From Coix lacryma-jobi var. lacryma-jobi (taxonomy: Eukaryota > Streptophyta > Magnoliopsida > Poales > Poaceae), in NCBI GenBank assembly GCA_009763385.1, contig CM019825.1, positions 3,472,001 to 3,536,000 of the forward strand: 64,000 nucleotides of DNA, given 5' to 3'. Of the stretch, positions 9,895 through 23,059 are shown one piece after another (within the stretch, counting starts at the first letter, position 1; each line of letters begins with the position of its first letter). The notes under the pieces were generated by a model. That model was not told the DNA's origin and ran no database searches. It was given only the letters and a program-made list of their open reading frames with translations. Both the position numbers and the translations under genes were made by a program.

Positions 9895-12800
9895 CTAGTT
9901 GAGACCGCAATCTTGGTCTACTTGGTCTATCGTGATGCCTGGGCTAAGCCCTTCCGGCATCTGCTGCTCTGATCCCTGTTTGCAAATATAAATGTTACAA
10001 TAGTAACATAAGTATGGCAGCAAAACAATGCTAGTCGGAAGCTTTTCGATTATAACTAAGCATGCAAGTTTATTTTTCTCTGCACAAAGAACCAGACGTA
10101 ATTCTCGAGCAAAATATCCACCCAAATTTTCCAATAACATACCATACCCCTCTCCCAACAAAACACAAACAAAAAAAATGTGGGTAGTGGAACCCTAATC
10201 TTAACCTTATGTCAATGTCTAACTACCAGAAAAACTTTTTGTCTATTGTGATGATCCTGGAGCGGGCAGGAGCCAGTATTGCTATACTACACTACAGCAA
10301 CATGTCCAGTGACCAGTATGATTCGAACATGAAAAGCATTTTGCAAGATTTTCCCTCAAGAGACTTGTAGTAATAAGAATAGCACTACTATCAAAATCCT
10401 TGTGTAGCTTTGAAGCACGGTAGTCATGTCTGCTGTTGGCCTGCTGTGCATGCACATGGGATGTACTGCACAGCAGGACAACAGCCAATCTACCTCAGAG
10501 TTAGGTGAGGATGATGAACCATGTTCTGGAAGGTCAAGAGACAGAATTCAGAAATAATAACTGCTGCTACAATGCAAAGGTACATCATACCTGTGGCTGC
10601 AAAGATGGCAATTGCTGCTGCTGCTGATCTTGTGGCAACATGTAGGATTGCGGCTGAGACAACCTGTAGTATGGCTCCTTGAGTTCAAGTTTTCCAGTAG
10701 ATGTCTGTAGGATACCGCCTTGCTCCGCACCCACACCCCACATTTTAGCTTCAAGAAGAATCAAATGAGCACATAAGAACTATACCCTTCAAATATACAA
10801 GACTGGAGAGATGGAAACATAGGGAGAGGGCCTAACCTGACATTGTCAAGTATATTGTGTAGCTTTGAGCACTATGGGCTACGAGATGAAGACGGCCGGT
10901 TATTTCTTGGCCAGCCATGACATACAATGGCTGTGAAAGCACACATCGCAGTTGGTACCAGTGAGTGGTAGGGGATCCTGGAGCAGTGGTAAGCCACCTT
11001 TGCACAGTGCTGCAGTACAGCAAAGCAGATTCAGAATAGCTGAAACAAATCTATAGTAGTGCTGCGACTCTACAAATATTACTAGTCAACAGAATTTCCA
11101 GTATATACTGAGATATACGGACCTCCCGTTAAACAATACATCAAACCAACAAGCTAATCCATGTACTCTAGTGCCAACAGATGCTACAAAACTCAGAGGA
11201 ATATCAATCTCGTAAAGCTCTTCTTCCTGGAAAAGAAAAATAAGAATGTCACATTTCCATCAAACCAAGAAATCTTTCAGAAAATTCTCATGCCATGCTT
11301 TACCTTCATGCTAGTGAAATCAAGTGTACGATATGTTGGCGGAGAAATTAATAATCTTGGGTCAAATGCATCCACAACAGGCTGCATGAGAATAGAATAG
11401 GCATTTAGATTTGTCAAGGAAAAAGAAAGAGACGCTGAAATTAATAAGACTCTTTAGCACAGAACTAGACAACAGTAATAATAACAGAAGAAAAATCTTA
11501 AGAATTGTTCACTACATCCATAAAAGTTCTGGGACAAATCATGTCACGTCAGTAAGTGAATACAAATAGTGATTCAGTATACATATCTACCCTAATTCAC
11601 ACACACCGTTCCAATTTACAAGCACACAGAAAGGTAGAAGAAATTACTAGTTTCTCATCACAGCAAAAGCAAGAACACAAAACCTATAGAAGTTAAAAAT
11701 TATAGAAAGTAACTGTGCAGTGTAACTGTAACCTGTGAAAAGTATCCCTGGAATGCTGAACCATGTAAAGGTGTAAGATCAACACCAAAAAAATTGTGCT
11801 GCTGCCAAAAGAGAGCCTGCAAGAACACATAACCAAGATATTAGACAACACTACATGAGAAAGACCTGATACTAAAATATAGACACACATGAAGAGATCA
11901 TGAGTTCATAAAAATAATGCATAATAAAATAAGACAGACCTTTTCACAACAAGATGGCAACATAAATAACAAAATCAATTATGAATAAGCAAAGGTGCTG
12001 CCAAAGTGAAGTTGACACATTAAAATATAAATATCCAACAAAGTTATCAAACATAGCAGTTGGTAGTGTGTTACCTTATCCTACTCTGAAACCTAGGGGA
12101 ATTTTTACATAGGCATATTTCAATATTTGATGGATGGCTCATGGGATACTAAATATTGATCAAGACTTTTTTCATACTTTAATTAACAAAACAAAAGATG
12201 AACAAAAAAAACTACTACAGTTAGATAGGCTCAGAATACCCGTGACTAACCAGTAGTCTACTAGCCCACAGGTGTACGTGTGTACCGTAATATTTGCTTT
12301 AGATAAGTTACAATGTCCAGTGATGCAGCACTGGACTTCAATCTGTCCATGCAATACTGCTACATGAAAAGCATTTTTCCTATTAAGTTTTGCCCTAAGC
12401 CCTACACAGTTCTCATGAGATTGAGCATTCATCATTAAGAATGGGTGCTATTCCATCATAAATTGAGGATAAAAAAGGCAATTCAAGAAAGCAAAAATAA
12501 AACTCCAAAGATGCACTTTCATATGATAATTTACAGTAACAATAATAAAGCATTACAAAAAAGGCATTAGACAGCAATAATGTAAGGAAAACCTAGCAAT
12601 CATTTAGTACCTTGTTTGCCATTTCAACATAAAGGTACTCATCAGAAAATGGAGCCATGTGAATCCTAAAAGGACATGAAACATTGATGAGTAATCTGAA
12701 ATACCAAAGTCTGAACAGAAGAACTGATGAACTATGCATGCCTCTGAGCTCATTATTTTAAACAAATATTGTTGGACTGCGTGTGAGAAAACTAAACTCA

Positions 12801-15800
12801 TATGCTGCAAAAAGAAAAGCAGACATATATGATCTTCTAATTATATTCAAATCCACCCTAAAGACTCTGAATCAGAATTAAAATTAAGTGGAATCCTTTC
12901 AGTGCGGGGCGCCATTGGTATATGATGACTCCAATTCTACAAGTAAATACAATCAAACAAAATGTCTAACTTGTGACTCAATATCGATATAAAAAACAAC
13001 ATGGCCACCACAGGCCTGACTACAAGGTACAAACAGTATCTCAAACCTTAGGAAGTAAGGCAACTGCAAGGGTGATACAGTAAATACATGTAACTGAAGC
13101 AGAGAAGTGCAGAGGTCGATACAAAGTCGAACATCATACTAAAACATACTTCTGTGACTTAATAAAATTTCTTGTCGTATGATCAAGAGAGCCACCAAAC
13201 CGATATGTTGCAAAATTTCCCAGCAATAGAATAAAACTGAACACCACATAAGGCTGAAAATCTAGGAAACAGGTAATACAGATAGGAATGTAGGATGTAA
13301 ACCAAGTACAGGCAGGACCGCAGGACGTAAACTAAGTGCATACAGAAAGTAAAAAAAAAAACATCTATGAAATGGATAGAATTATTAATTAGGCACACAA
13401 GGAATAAACATGAAAAAACTTGACATGGCCTTTTTGTTTACCAGATGAATCAAGGGGTCCCATGAATCAAAGACTATCAAGATTCAAGAGCAAATAAAAT
13501 TTAGCAAGTAATTCTAAGTGGCAAATATACCTTCCTGTTGTTGGAAACATTTTACCATCTGGAGCAAGGAATCTGTCTCTAGCTATGACATAGGACTCTA
13601 GCATCCTCTCATTAACCAAAAGGGTTCCTAAAAGCATGGGAGTACAAATCAATCAATAATGGATAGCACAGAAAGAAAGAAAAAAATCGCATCATGATAT
13701 TATTACTCTTCAACGTGGTCTGAATTGTCAAAGATGCCATTTGGCCCAGTGAACAAAATCAAAGAACTGGATATTTGTTTGTCAGGAACATTGGACTAGG
13801 CGACAACCAAATACATGATTCATCAAAAATATTTAATATTTGTAAACACGAGCAAATGTTAAGTATCGTAAAATTGTTCTGAGAAAGCAAGTCCTAGGCC
13901 ATATTTCCAGACTCAAACAACAATAGTCAAACATTACAAATAACAGCTGGTGTAGCTCTGGCATGCAACTCTCCAATAGAGTCAATTAATGGTTCAGAAC
14001 GCAAGTGATGTCATTTTCATCTATCCTAAGGGTATTACCAACAGACCACAGCCAATACAAAGGGCTCCTAAGATGAAGACAATTCTGACATGAAAAAGGG
14101 TTTGAATATAGATATGCTTTTATTTATATCAGGTTAGACATATAATAACAACCTAACATTGTATTTTTCAATAGCTGTGAAAATACTATAATAGATAGCA
14201 AGTGATTAATGTGAGACATATAGGCAGAAGAAAATCGATCAGAACACTACAGAAAATCAAAGAGTGCCATACCCATAGGCTCAGAAATCAGTATGTCAGC
14301 TTTCTCTGGAAGCTCTACTTCCTCAACCTTGCCCTTGATGACCTATTCAGGAGGGGGTAAAATATCAGTTGATGGTCAAAGCTAACAAAAAAAGGGTACA
14401 GTTCCAAGGGATACAAAACAAACCGTGATCCGTTGTCCAAGAGACGGGTTCCCGGAGATTAGACGTTGAGCATGTTCAGCCATTTCAGATGCCTCAACTG
14501 CGTATACATGTCTGGCACCAGCCTAACATAAGATACCAAACCACTATCTGTCAAGTCACATCACTGTATCAATCAAGAACTAGTAAGAGAGGCAATGTTG
14601 GAAGTTTAATGTGCACCTGGGCAGCAAATAACGAAAGAATACCACTTCCAGCCCCAACATCAACCACAACTCGACCCTCAAAGTCAGATCGGTTTTCCAT
14701 TACAGCAGCATAGTATGTTCCTGAAGGGAAAGAACGTGCACGACCCTGTCAGTATTAGTGCAGAATGTGAACTACCATGACACCCTGTGGATCAGAATAG
14801 AAAGAACTGAGAGCTTTAGGTGGTAAGACACCTGTCCGCACAAAATCTTGTAACATGTTCTGCTGATGTAATAGCTGGCCATAGTAGTGGAAATACATCT
14901 TTGCTGATGATGCCTCAATTTTTGTATCAAATTTGCTTTTCAAAGCAATTATTGATCCATTCTCCAGGCGCTCACCTGTAACATAAGAAAAAAAATAAGG
15001 ATTTTTGCACAAAAAAAAGGGAAAAAGAAAAACATTACACCATATATCCATCAGTTTAAACGTATTTATTTTTTAAATAAGTCAAATTTTACAAACTTTA
15101 ACAAAACAGATATTCAAATAACGAGTTGAGCATACAAATTTTGCATCAACAGGTTCGGATTTAAAAGGAATTTTAAGATGATGTTAAGCTTGTAGCATTG
15201 ATAGTATGTATTGGAAGAGAAATCGACAGCAAAATCAACTTTAAACTACTTTCACCTAACCAAAATACACCCGACATTAATGAACAGTGGGACAAGTAAT
15301 TTTTCAGTGACCACTTTGGTCTTAAGTCATGCAATAAGCATATCTGATGTATGTTTATCTTTTCTGTTAAAGCTCTGCAGGTGCAGTGTTCATTCAACTT
15401 CTCCAATGCATCAAACTGCACACAGCACACAGTTTAATCTGACCGATAGTTACTATCTGATAGGTCTGCCTGTGGAGATGCACGGCAAAAATGTACTAGT
15501 TCTGAAAATGACCAAGAACATAAAATTTCATCATGAAGGTAGAATTAGAGTACGTATGGACATAAGATTCTGATATTTCACCAGATGTAGGATTACATGC
15601 CAGTGCAAAAACACAGTGCAAGTCAGTATGACAGTATGTAGTCTGAAAACCACTAGTGCTCAGAGCAAATGCTTCACTCTTTTATGATGCAAATATGGGA
15701 AATACAAATATGTTATGTCTGAGGCTATTAAAACTAACATAAGGTAATGACTCATAAACAGTGCAACAAAGTGTACTGCTGAAATTATCTGAAACAAGTC

Positions 15801-16903
15801 ATGAAAGGACAAACCAGCTTTTCCACTAATAACTTGGTGTTTCCATCGTTGAAAAGCTAAAGAGAATGCTTTGCTCTCAGCTTCTGTCCTAAGAACAACC
15901 TTAATTGCTCTTGAAAATGACTTCTGCCTCAAAGAACTGAGAGTTAACATGAAGCCATTTAATATGTACTACAAGAAAGTTTTAATGTACAAGGACAAAG
16001 AATGATCTTCAGGTTCACATATAAGTTGTTAAAAGGTCAGCAAGCATGGCAATGGAGTTTAAACACATGGAGCTTTATGTCATGTCAGAATATAGTAACC
16101 ATTTAGTACTATTTACGTTCTATTTCAAAAAAGTCAGTGTAGAAATAAAAAAATTCATGCTTCGGTGAGAATCCTTTGTAGGCAGTGGGTAAAAAGTATG
16201 AATTCGTTATTGCCACCCAGATCTGAAGCTACATTCAACTAGATTTAGAAGCATCGATCATTATACTCCAGCTTTACCAACCACTGAGCATTAAATGTTA
16301 ATTATACGAATGTAAGGCGAGCTTGGAAGGAAATATGCCAAAGAAACATATTCTTAGTAAACAAAATGCAGTGCAGTGCAACATGCTATATTCTTGCCAT
16401 GCTACACAAGCTGTAGTTACACAAAGTCAGCACAAGCAATTCCATCAGGCAAAAACAGAAACTTAACAAATTACCTCTTCCACGCCGGCCTTAGCCTCCG
16501 ACTCATCGCACACGCACAGCCACTCCCTCGGTCCCAACTTGAATACCTGTAAGCAGGACCCAAACGTGTGACTTCCCCAAAAAAGTCATACCTCCTCAGA
16601 ACCACACCAAATCAAACCAAATCACAGGCAGAAGCAGCACGCGCACTGCGCCACTTCCTCTCCCGCTTCTCCCTTAACCAAAATCACGTTCACCGAGATC
16701 AGGGCGGCTACCTGCGCGTCGGCGAGGTCGATCTCGACCGTGGGCTCCGCCTCGGCCTTCCCGGCCTTCACGAGGCTGAGGCGCGGGGCCCCGGTGGCAG
16801 CGCCGATGCCGAACGCGGCGGTGGCCCCCTCAGCAGCGGGCACGGCGGCGGCGGAGACGTCGGAGAAGGAGACGTTGGGGAACAAGTCTGGCGACGACGC
16901 CAT
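9895..16903 (-). CDS. PRMT4: histone-arginine methyltransferase CARM1 / PRMT4
   Basis: Type I protein arginine methyltransferase, transferring methyl from S-adenosylmethionine to histone arginines (H3R17 in the family) in the nucleus. Fifteen exons (minus): 16903-16712, 16546-16475, 15923-15815, 14975-14832, 14720-14617, 14522-14424, 14342-14273, 13627-13531, 12665-12611, 11816-11733, 11381-11304, 11226-11123, 11009-10837, 10748-10591, 9975-9895. All junctions are GT/AG and in phase, giving 539 aa, close to plant CARM1. Seen: SAM-binding motif VVVDVGAGSGIL (190-201), acidic E217, double-E loop SEPMGTLLVNERMLE (260-274; E261, E270) and THW loop (418-420). An N-terminal PH-like region (about 50-140) and a Gln-rich C-terminus (from about 490) complete the protein. 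ATG 16903 is the first in a GC-rich first exon. No break is visible. Confidence 0.96.
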
Positions 16904-17466
16904 TGGGCCGGGACCGCCGGGATCAGAGACCGTAGCCGCCTAGGGTTTGGGACGGGCGGGGAATAGGGTTTTGCGTTGCAGGGGCGGGCGCTTGGCTCGC
17001 GTGGAGGCGAGCTGCCGCTGTTTGTACTCGGTGGACTACTGGGCTGCGCCGCGCAGTGGCGACCACCAGCCTTATGCGGGCGACGACGTGGACACGCCGC
17101 CGGAGTCCAGACCCAGAGCCACGGGCAGTTAGGCCCACGAGTCAGTGGAGGGTTTCGCGTGCGTGTCCGTCGCTTTTTGAGACCGTGGGAGTTTGTTAAG
17201 CACCCCGCCTAAATCGGGTAATTCGCAGATTGGGCTTTCGGGACGTCTTGGGCGATTGGATTTGTTTGGTTGAAAGCCCAGAACACGTGTGGGCCGTAGC
17301 GACGACGTGGCAAGATCCCTCGGAGGAATCAGGAAGGACTGTGACATTTGGCAACCTTCATTCAAATGGCAAAGCTGGGCGGCTGGCCACGCGGCAGACG
17401 ACTATTGGCTGTAATTGAACGTAACTAATCAGCTTAAAATATTTGGCTTGTTTCCTTCCAGCGTTG

Positions 17467-17923
17467 AGGCCTCGTTTGCCGAGTTCTTCCACCGGTTGTA
17501 GGAGCCTTTTGCAACTATTTTAACAGTGGCTTTACCTCATGTGCGGCGTTATGTGATAGTATCTTTTAACATATTTTACATGTGGAGTTGTTTTATCAAA
17601 TGATTCATTAAAACGACTTCATTAGTGAAGTGAAGTTGTGTCAAACGGAGCATAAAATAAAATAAAACGGTTTCACCTAGAAAGCGCCTTAAATCATACT
17701 CTCACATAGGCTTGAAATAGGGATGAAGTCAAAAATATGGTTTCACCTAGCTTTACTCCATCCTACGTGACGTTTTTTAGCATATTTTAAGGAACTTTAC
17801 ATGTGGAACTGTTTTGGCAAATAATTTATCAAAACGGCTCCAGTTTCACAGGTAGAACTGTTCATGGAGTCGAAGCCCAAAAATGACTTCACCAGTGAAG
17901 TGGAGCCATGCCAAACAAAGCCT
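17467..17923. mobile_element. MITE-like element with GTTTGCC/GGCAAAC-type ends
   Basis: Left end AGGCCTCGTTTGCC and right end GCCAAACAAAGCCT form an imperfect 14-bp inverted repeat. Inside, the segment 'catattttacatgtggagttgtttt' (about 17,570) is repeated diverged at about 17,790, and 'acttcattagtgaagtgaag' recurs as 'acttcaccagtgaagtgg', so the element is internally duplicated. Non-coding. Confidence 0.55.
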
Positions 17924-18212
17924 GATTGAGTTGCATAAGTCATTCCTCTCTTTACCGGTAGTGGTTGTGTTCGCTTGAACTTCGTCTGTTTGAATACTAT
18001 TCTGTGAAAAAGAATAAGTCATAGTATAAATAACTTCAAGCGAATAAAACCAGTAGAGATTCTCTAATCCCAACTTTATAAAGTTATTGTTCACCTTTTT
18101 TTGCCAAACAGATTCGATAAAACAATTTTCTTAAAAAGTTGTTTTTTCTTCTCTTGTATGTACAGTTCCTCACGTGAAAATAGAAACATCAGCTTCTCAT
18201 ATCTCTCTACTG

Positions 18213-18246
18213 TCTTGTCTTATCTTATCTTATCTTATCTTATCAT
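18213..18246. repeat. (TTATC)n microsatellite
   Basis: About six tandem copies of the pentamer CTTAT/TTATC in an AT-rich stretch, with no coding potential. Confidence 0.8.
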
Positions 18247-18284
18247 AGAAGTGGTTTTGCCAACCGTTTTTTTAAAACAGTTTT

Positions 18285-18660
18285 AGGGGTTGTTTTGGAG
18301 CGTTCCACGGAATGAATTCTCAGGGAGAATCACTCTCTGACGGTCAAACGTATTTTGCAGCAAGAAGTGATTATTTGCTAATTCTGTGAAGTGATTTTTT
18401 TGAAATGAACTAAAAAACTGGGAGCTGACAAAAATAGTTTCTTCTGATTCTATGAAATGGTTTCTCATCTTGATTTTGAGAGTACAAAATCACTTTGCCA
18501 GAGAATCAAGGAGCACATCACTGTCAAACGGGCCCTTAGCTTTACTAGTGAAGTTTATAGAACTGAAGCAAAAAAAAAATGCTTTACTAGTGAAATTTAT
18601 AGAACCGAAGAAAAAAATTTACTTCACTAGTGAAGCTGGATTGTACCAAACTCCAAAGCC
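18285..18660. mobile_element. MITE-like repeat pair
   Basis: A segment beginning near 'taggggttgttttgg' and ending near 'gtcaaacgggccctta' (18,285-18,540) contains 'gaatcactctctgacggtcaaacg' and its inverted counterpart. It is followed by repeated 'tttactagtgaa.tttatagaac.gaa' units (18,540-18,620) and an end 'gtaccaaac'. This looks like one or two old hAT/Harbinger-type MITEs; ends are approximate. Confidence 0.45.
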
Positions 18661-18920
18661 CTTATACACATTCAGACTCAAACGTTGTGTTGGTGAAGCT
18701 TTCATGAAAAGGGTTTTTTATAAGAGATTACGCGTATGTTCAGTGTCTTTGGGAGCCGTGGCTGTGGTTACTATTGACAGCGCAAGACACGTAGCACTGT
18801 GAAAACTGTGTTAAGTGCATCCACAACCACTGCCAATAAGGCAAGCCGAACAAGCCCTACATAATTAAATGGAGAAAAATTACAATCGACATAGACTCAA
18901 CTTCTATGTTTTAGTACAAA

Positions 18921-21223
18921 CTAGGTAAAATGCTTGTGCGTTGCTACGGTATATGAGTGAAGACCATAAATGTATTGTTATTTGTATGAGTTTAATAAAA
19001 AACAATATATATGCATAGTTTTGACGATCCATGTATACATATTGGTAATTACTTCATGTAGGTCGTGCGTTTTCCCTCTTCGCACAGCCACACATTTAGC
19101 GCTCGATGTCCGCCCCACCAATACACCTATTAGATCCAACCATGCACTATTCATCTTCCTCACTGCACGCACGCCTACCCCACCCTCTTCTTCCCCAACT
19201 TCCGTGAGGACGACAATAAGATAGTTTAGGAGTCCTGGTGGCAGTGGAGGTGATCGGACCATGATGAGGCGGGAATGCTTGTCGGTGAGTATGGTCGTGA
19301 CAACGACGAGAGGGTGAAGAAGGAGGTTGCCGCAAGCACGCTAAAGTTTCACGGAAGCTCCATGGTCGAAGCTCTAGCAAAACTTTATTGAGTCGTGGTG
19401 GGGCGGTGGGCAACGACGGGGTGAGAGGTGTCTGAGAGGAGGAGAGCAGGGGAGAGGGAGCCGTTTGCGTAAGAGAAAAAGGTTGTGATGGTCCTTAACT
19501 TTTTTTATTCATGTCGACCTGCATGTTCATTCTCTGGTAGGACGTCTCACCGATAGAGCCAATGTGACTTAACTTTATTGTTTCATTATTTTTTCCAAAT
19601 TTTGTACGTTTATTATAGTACAATATCTAGATATTTTATTTTTCTCAATACTGAATTTGATTTGAATCTTGAATCACCGACCATGAAACTCAACATGTAT
19701 ATCATATGTTTAGTCTTTTGTCGGTTTCGATTTTGATTTAAAACTTATTTCATCGATGCTAAAGACAACATGTGAAATATGCAATCTATTTGGATATTTG
19801 ATCTTGATTCACGGACTCATCAAGTGGATGGATGAGGGAACTACTCTTCTTGATTTTAAATTTTAATATTAAGAGTGAGAGAGGAGAAATTTAAGACTTA
19901 GTGTGAACTCGTTAATTATAGTTAGTATAAGGGTTAACTGGATAAAAAAAAGTTCCAAACATAGTCAAATATTCTAATGGATTCTAGCAGTATGAATGTG
20001 CCATAATTTAATTTAACTTATGTAAATTTGACGTTAAATTTGTTTGGAAATATGTACACTAATTGACTTGTAATTACTATTCACGATAACTATATCGACT
20101 TGCGTAAGTCAGTGCATGGTTGAGCAGAACACAATATGTTTTATAATTAGACTTTATATTAATATTCTACTCGAGTTATCCTAACTCATGTGAATATATA
20201 GATAGATTGGTTTGGATTGGATTATAAATTATGTTAGTCATAGATTTAGAGAAAAAAAATTAGTGTGCAGAAATTTTGCCTCTTTAGTATTATACGTAGG
20301 TACGTATAGACATTTGTTATTTATTGTTTTTATTTGTTTTATAATTAGACGTCATATCAATACTCTTGAGTTATTCTAACTCATATGAATATATATAGAT
20401 AGATTGAATTAGATTACAAATTATGTTAGTCATAGATATGGAGAAAAAATTTAGTGTGCAGAAATTTTACTTCTTTAATATCACATAGGTATGTTTAGAT
20501 TAGATTACATTTATTATTATTTATTTTTATTTATATATATAAGAAAAAATAGGAGAAAAATAGAAAGAAAAAGTCACGTACGGACCGCACGTGGGGGAGT
20601 GGAAACCGAAAGAAAAAAAAAGAAAACAGAAAAAGAGGGAACGTTTCCTTTAAACATACAAACCGGATTTTTTAGGAGTTAATGATCGAGATCGAGTCGG
20701 ATCATGATTATGGGTTGGATGAAAAATTAGAGATGATAGAAATTTCGCCTCTTTATTATTAGGTATAAATTAGGTATTAGGTATTAATGATCTCACGTCG
20801 ATCCCGTCCAGATAAATATGGAGCAACGGGGCACGAGGCGCTCTTCTTATATCGTGAGCTCGTGGCTCGTCCGCCTTCAGCTGGTGAGGTGGTGCTAAAC
20901 TTCCAGACCGAAACTGAACGAGCGCTCGTTTCCGCTCTATTGTCGCTGAGGTCTCGTGGGCTACCGAGACTGGGCCTTCAAGTTCGGGCCGATTTCGCTG
21001 CAAAGAGGTCCGGGCCGAGACGAAACAGCCAGACTGGATCGGTTTTTGCTCCAACCGGTGCTGTCGACCAGACGAAAGGGGAGGGGGGACGGACAGGCTA
21101 TTAGTCCCCATGTCGGTCCCTTAATCTTGTGGGAATCCTAGTTAGTCTATATAAATAGGCTTGACGAAAACGGCCAGACCAAAAACAGTGAAGAAATTTT
21201 GTCTCTTTATTATTAGGTATAGA
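18921..21223 (-). mobile_element. candidate non-autonomous Helitron
   Basis: Read on the minus strand, the element starts TCTATACCTAATAATAAAG (from 21223), preceded by A. It ends with a decayed hairpin around CCGTAGCAACGCAC and CTAG (18924-18921) followed by T. Insertion between A and T, a TC start and a CTAG end after a short hairpin are Helitron hallmarks. The interior, 2.3 kb, has no Rep/helicase reading frame. Three more copies of the 5'-terminal motif ('gaaatttt.cctcttta.tatta') occur inside at about 20,271, 20,459 and 20,739, so the element is composite or has duplicated its 5' end. A GC-richer segment at 20,790-21,110 may be captured DNA. Confidence 0.6.
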
Positions 21224-22663
21224 TATAGATATAGATATAGAAGAAAAATAGATTGTGGAAATAAATAGTTATTTTGACAATAAGCAACTTATAAAACGGT
21301 AAAATGTATGGTGTAAGCTTAAGCGTGTTTTTTCTTCCTTTCAAGATTTCTAGTCCAGGAGACTAAATTACACTATTAAAAATAGTAGCTGAAAGCTGAG
21401 GGTCCCTGGATAATTTGCCTCCATGGTTGGATCAAGATCGATAAACTTCTCCAACTGACAAGTATTTGTTCCAGCATCCGCTAAACTTGCTATATATAAA
21501 GAAAAGAAAGAAAAAACATTAGTGAATGGCATGTCCTCTGTCTGAGCCGGGTCAACCGCTAATCATCCGAGTAGTGGAACAGCAGTCCCGCCCTGTACAG
21601 CTTGTATCATGCTGTCTGCCTGTTTGCAGCTCTTGGCAACAACCTAACGTTAATATCGCAAGGGTGCGCTGCACAATCGTCAAGAAACGCTGCCGGCAGA
21701 TTCACGACCGTTCAAACTACTATTCGCATACGCACCACTGGCGATCAAATGGGCTATGTTGGCATGAGGTACAAGCCGGTTCAGCTGCCTTTTTAAGAGA
21801 AAAATACTATTTCATGACTGATTTGAATGGATTCAAAACAGAATGGCAGCTGAAGCAAATGGAACAAAAGATAGTCGCAGTTAACAACCGAAAGTAAAGA
21901 TAATGCCACACCGTTTTAGTTTCATTGCAGTTGCTCAACTTAGCCAACTAAACGGGGCCATAAGTTGTGTAAAATGAAGGAACTAGACGTCCATTGACTA
22001 ACTAGTTAGTCAGGGGGCAGAGGTCTGTTTTCCACCATATTGGTGGAGTGTGCGCTAAGCACCATGGATCTGTACTAAAAGATTATAGTCATTCGAATTC
22101 GAATGTTATATTCTTTTATCTAAGAAGAAAGAGGCAGAGATCGTCTGAGCTCAGATCACTGCATTTTTTGTAGAATGAATGTTCACTTCTGCGGGCATGG
22201 CTGACGGGCTGAGTGAAAAGCTGGAGTGTTTGGTCTGAAGGAAACCTGGCGTTGCACGGATGAGATCAATCATCGTCATCACCGATATAACGCGCAACAT
22301 ATCAAGTTGTCCACAGAGCAAAGACAAAGCAGCAACATCGCAAAAGCATGCAGACACACATCGCAATGCATCGATGGACTAATTAATCTTGAATACTGTA
22401 AGAATCAATCAACTTATACTGGATATGGTCACAAACATCACACAAAATGCAAACGTCATTGTTAATCTTAGTTCTTAGCACAAGAATATATAGCAGCAAT
22501 TTACAGCAAAACGGTAAAAACCTCTGTTCAGTTCCTTGAACATTCTGAATCGGGAGAGAGTTTTTGCACGAGAAGCACCAAAAGCAAGAAGCGCGCATGC
22601 AGCTAGCGGCGCCAATGGCGGAAGAAGCGGAACGCAGGTAGCAATAGTCTCGCGAGAGCTGGC
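21224..22663. other. intergenic; probable RALF 3' UTR near its right end
   Basis: No recognisable gene. The plus frame at 21526-21897 has no identifiable domain. The part just below 22664 probably holds the 3' UTR of the RALF gene on the minus strand. Confidence 0.4.
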
Positions 22664-23059
22664 TCAGCCGCGGCACTGCGTGATGGCGGAGCAGCCGCGG
22701 CTGTAGGGGTTGGCCTCCGCGCCAGGGCGGCAGTTGTAGTAGGACGCGCCGCGCTGCGAGCACGGCACGCTGTCCCTGGACAGCGCGGCGTAGCTGATGA
22801 ACCCCGTCCCCGTACCCGCGACGGCGGCGGCGTCGATGCTCGTGGAGTTACCGTCGTCGAGGCCCGTGGCGTTGGCGTCGTCGAGCCGCCGCCTGACGCC
22901 GAGCATGCCGCCCAGCCCGAGCAGGTCGTCGTCGTCTCCGATGAGCAGCTCATCATCGGTGTCGGTGGCGCGCGCGTAGGCCGACACCGACGCCGCGGCC
23001 ACCGCGAGCGTGGCGACGACGAGGGCGACGAGGAGCGGGGCGCGCGCGTGCCGTGCCAT
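22664..23059 (-). CDS. RALF (rapid alkalinization factor) peptide precursor
   Basis: Single-exon 131-aa secreted precursor of a cysteine-rich peptide hormone that signals through FERONIA-type receptor kinases at the cell surface. Residues 1-27 are a hydrophobic signal peptide (LLVALVVATLAVAAASVSA). An acidic propeptide (DTDDELLIGDDDD) follows, then the dibasic processing site RRRL (56-59, fits the RRxL subtilase S1P site). The mature region has FISYAAL (87-93; YISY-type receptor/activity motif, here with F first) and four cysteines at 100, 110, 123 and 129 in the RALF spacing, ending ITQCRG. The frame stays open upstream to 23209, but ATG 23059 gives the signal peptide and lies about 75 bp after a TTTTAAAA box. 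Confidence 0.93.
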   Translation of the reverse strand: MARHARAPLLVALVVATLAVAAASVSAYARATDTDDELLIGDDDDLLGLGGMLGVRRRLDDANATGLDDGNSTSIDAAAVAGTGTGFISYAALSRDSVPCSQRGASYYNCRPGAEANPYSRGCSAITQCRG

